Of a stretch of DNA of 7,488 nt, positions 6,404-7,488 are shown piece by piece. The notes under the pieces were generated by a model. It worked only from the letters and a program-made list of their open reading frames with translations, did not search any database and was not told the origin of the DNA. The position numbers and the translations under genes are program-made. How positions within the stretch are numbered: position 1 is the first letter of the stretch; each line of letters opens with the position of its first letter. The stretch is from Paracoccaceae bacterium (GTDB lineage Bacteria > Pseudomonadota > Alphaproteobacteria > Rhodobacterales > Rhodobacteraceae), in assembly GCA_007128995.1 (NCBI GenBank), contig SKWJ01000065.1, forward strand, positions 1 to 7,488, read 5' to 3'.

Positions 6404-7222
6404 CTACCCCCCCTCATGCAGCATTGCCAGCCGCGCGATGGCGCGCAACACAGCAGGTGTGCCGCAGACCCATTCGGCATCGGCCAAGGCATGCGCGGCG
6501 TGGCGCGCGCGCAGCGCGTCCATCGCGGGGTGGTGCAGCACATCCTCGGACCGAGAGGCGCCCGGATAAGGCTGGCCCGAGATCACCAGATCGGGCATCA
6601 GCATCACCAGCCTCTCCATCGCCAGCGTTCCACCACCAACCAGCCCCGCTTCTGCAGCGACATTGGCAAACCCCGCCGCTGTCAGAATTTCATGCGCCAG
6701 AGAGCGCTCACCCGAGGTATAGTTATTGGCATAATGCAAGGCTGCGCGCATGTCTGAGCTGTCCGCGCGCAGCGCCGTGAGATCCGCTTCGAACTGTGCA
6801 ACCAGCGCTATTGCCTCGACTTCGCGGCCCAGAAGCCTGCCCACCTCGAGGATATTGTCAGGGATCGCGTCAAGGCTGTTGACGATCGGCAGTTGCGCGA
6901 CCTCGACGCCAAGCCGTCTGAGAAGGCTGACAGTGTAGGACGAGGTGAATGTTCCCGCCAGAACCAGATCAGGGCTCAGCTGGAACACTTCCTCCCCCTG
7001 TCCGTAATTGACCGGATAGTTTTGCGCTTGCTCCAGCATGACCGAAACATTCGGGTCATGCGAAATATGCGAAACAGAAATCAACTGCCCCGGTGCGGCC
7101 AGCATCATCGCGAGTTGGTCTGTACACAGATTGATCGAGACCACCCTCTCGGGTGGCCCCGCAAGCGCCGCCCCGGCCCAGAGGGCAAGGGCTGCGCCAA
7201 GGGCTTTAGAAACGCGACGCAA
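6404..7222 (-). CDS. btuF: BtuF-type periplasmic cobamide-binding protein
   Basis: This is the periplasmic substrate-binding protein of the BtuFCD importer. The mature part opens with ERVVSINLCTDQL, the typical first strand and helix of class III (BtuF/FhuD-like) binding proteins. It continues with FQLSPDLVLAG, RLGVEVAQLP, a long linker helix, MPDLVISG and a C-terminal HHPAMDALRA segment. The start is uncertain because no ATG or GTG exists before the signal peptide. I chose TTG 7222, giving MRRVSKALG followed by a hydrophobic core and a cleavage site after ALA (residues 19-21), 272 residues in total. TTG codons at 7228 and 7264 are alternatives, and the latter would give 286 residues. All of them overlap the end of the receptor gene, by 17 to 59 bases, and no strong ribosome binding site is visible for any. 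Translation is probably coupled to btuB. The ligand is inferred from cbiZ. A haem or siderophore binder is the alternative. Confidence 0.87.
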   Translation of the reverse strand: MRRVSKALGAALALWAGAALAGPPERVVSINLCTDQLAMMLAAPGQLISVSHISHDPNVSVMLEQAQNYPVNYGQGEEVFQLSPDLVLAGTFTSSYTVSLLRRLGVEVAQLPIVNSLDAIPDNILEVGRLLGREVEAIALVAQFEADLTALRADSSDMRAALHYANNYTSGERSLAHEILTAAGFANVAAEAGLVGGGTLAMERLVMLMPDLVISGQPYPGASRSEDVLHHPAMDALRARHAAHALADAEWVCGTPAVLRAIARLAMLHEGG

Positions 7223-7488
7223 CGCCAAGGTAGAAGGCCCGGTCAGAGGTGCCGTAAGTTTCAACTGTCTGATATTGCTTGTTGAACACGTTTTCGACGC
7301 GCAGTGTCAGATCAGTTGTGGCGTTTACTTCGTAGCTAATGCGCGCATTCACCACACCAAACCCCGGCATCGGGTTGGAGCCGTCGATGTTGCCCCAGTT
7401 GATGATGTCGCCCACATTTTCCGCCAGCGTAATGCTACCGTTGTTGGCGCTTACGTCAGACAGGTTGATGTCGGCCTGGGCGTTGCTC
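7206..7488 (-). CDS. btuB: TonB-dependent outer-membrane receptor, BtuB-like (C-terminal end only)
   Basis: This is the last 93 or so codons of an outer-membrane receptor. The frame runs without a stop to the right edge, so the gene starts outside the window. The visible part contains the final strands of a beta-barrel. MPGFGVVNARISYEV is followed by DLTLRVENVFNKQYQ, the highly conserved penultimate segment of TonB-dependent receptors, then RAFYLGVASRF. The C-terminal residue is Phe, the usual outer-membrane assembly signal. Before it lies a polar Asn/Ser/Gly-rich extracellular loop. The receptor heads the operon, so it is the likely outer-membrane corrinoid entry point served by the ExbB/ExbD/TonB genes downstream. 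The plug domain and TonB box, which would help identify the ligand, are not visible. BtuB is assigned from the operon content, and the family itself is clear. Confidence 0.85.
   Translation of the reverse strand, partial: SNAQADINLSDVSANNGSITLAENVGDIINWGNIDGSNPMPGFGVVNARISYEVNATTDLTLRVENVFNKQYQTVETYGTSDRAFYLGVASRF

Noticed and set aside
6500..6520. Alternating GC-rich run (gcgcgcgcgcag-like) as a repeat or Z-DNA element
   Set aside because: It is short, lies within btuF and is explained by Ala/Arg codons in GC-rich DNA.
6400..6543. N-terminal extension of btuC
   Set aside because: The 48 extra codons are Cys/Arg/Pro-rich and lie within btuF. ATG 6399 starts directly before the first membrane helix, just after the btuF stop.
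6179..6757. + strand open frame (192 codons) opposite btuC and btuF
   Set aside because: Shadow of the real genes, with low-complexity translation and no independent start signal.
4655..7222. Haem or siderophore ABC importer instead of a corrinoid importer
   Set aside because: The three transport proteins alone cannot exclude it, but the directly overlapping cbiZ gives a corrinoid-specific function to the operon. Kept as the stated alternative.

Overview
The window reads as ordinary chromosomal DNA of a GC-rich alphaproteobacterium, most likely a member of the Rhodobacterales. This rests on codon usage, on the style of the proteins (Ala-rich, with the ExbD motif form PMI[D/N]VVFLLL), and on the combination of CbiZ with a BtuFCD-type transporter. 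The assignment is an inference, since no marker gene or RNA gene is present. Coding density is very high. The only gene-free stretch is 124 bases between two convergent transcription units.

Left part (1-1647, + strand): the 3' three-quarters of a FadJ/FadB-type bifunctional fatty-acid beta-oxidation enzyme. It carries the end of an enoyl-CoA hydratase domain followed by a complete 3-hydroxyacyl-CoA dehydrogenase. Its start lies outside the window.

Right part (1772-7488, - strand, read right to left): one tightly packed operon of nine genes in the order btuB (3' end only) - btuF - btuC - btuD - cbiZ - exbB - exbD(1) - exbD(2) - tonB. Every junction overlaps or has a gap of only 4 bases. The genes form one logical pathway. 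An outer-membrane TonB-dependent receptor takes up corrinoids, and an ExbB/ExbD/ExbD/TonB motor encoded in the same operon powers it. BtuF collects the ligand in the periplasm and BtuCD pumps it through the inner membrane. CbiZ, a cytoplasmic adenosylcobinamide amidohydrolase, then strips the lower-ligand side so that incomplete or wrong-base corrinoids can be rebuilt into usable cobamide. The corrinoid substrate is inferred mainly from CbiZ, because the transport genes alone would also fit haem or siderophore uptake.

The most interesting point is in the energy-transducing module. There are two tandem ExbD proteins of equal length. The first keeps the membrane aspartate (Asp20) that corresponds to the essential proton-carrying Asp25 of E. 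coli ExbD, and the second has Asn at the exactly aligned position (Asn20). The partner ExbB has Gln162 where E. coli ExbB has the channel glutamate Glu176. Together this suggests an asymmetric motor with an acid residue in only one of its two ExbD types. The promoter of the operon, and any cobalamin riboswitch, would lie upstream of btuB beyond the right edge.
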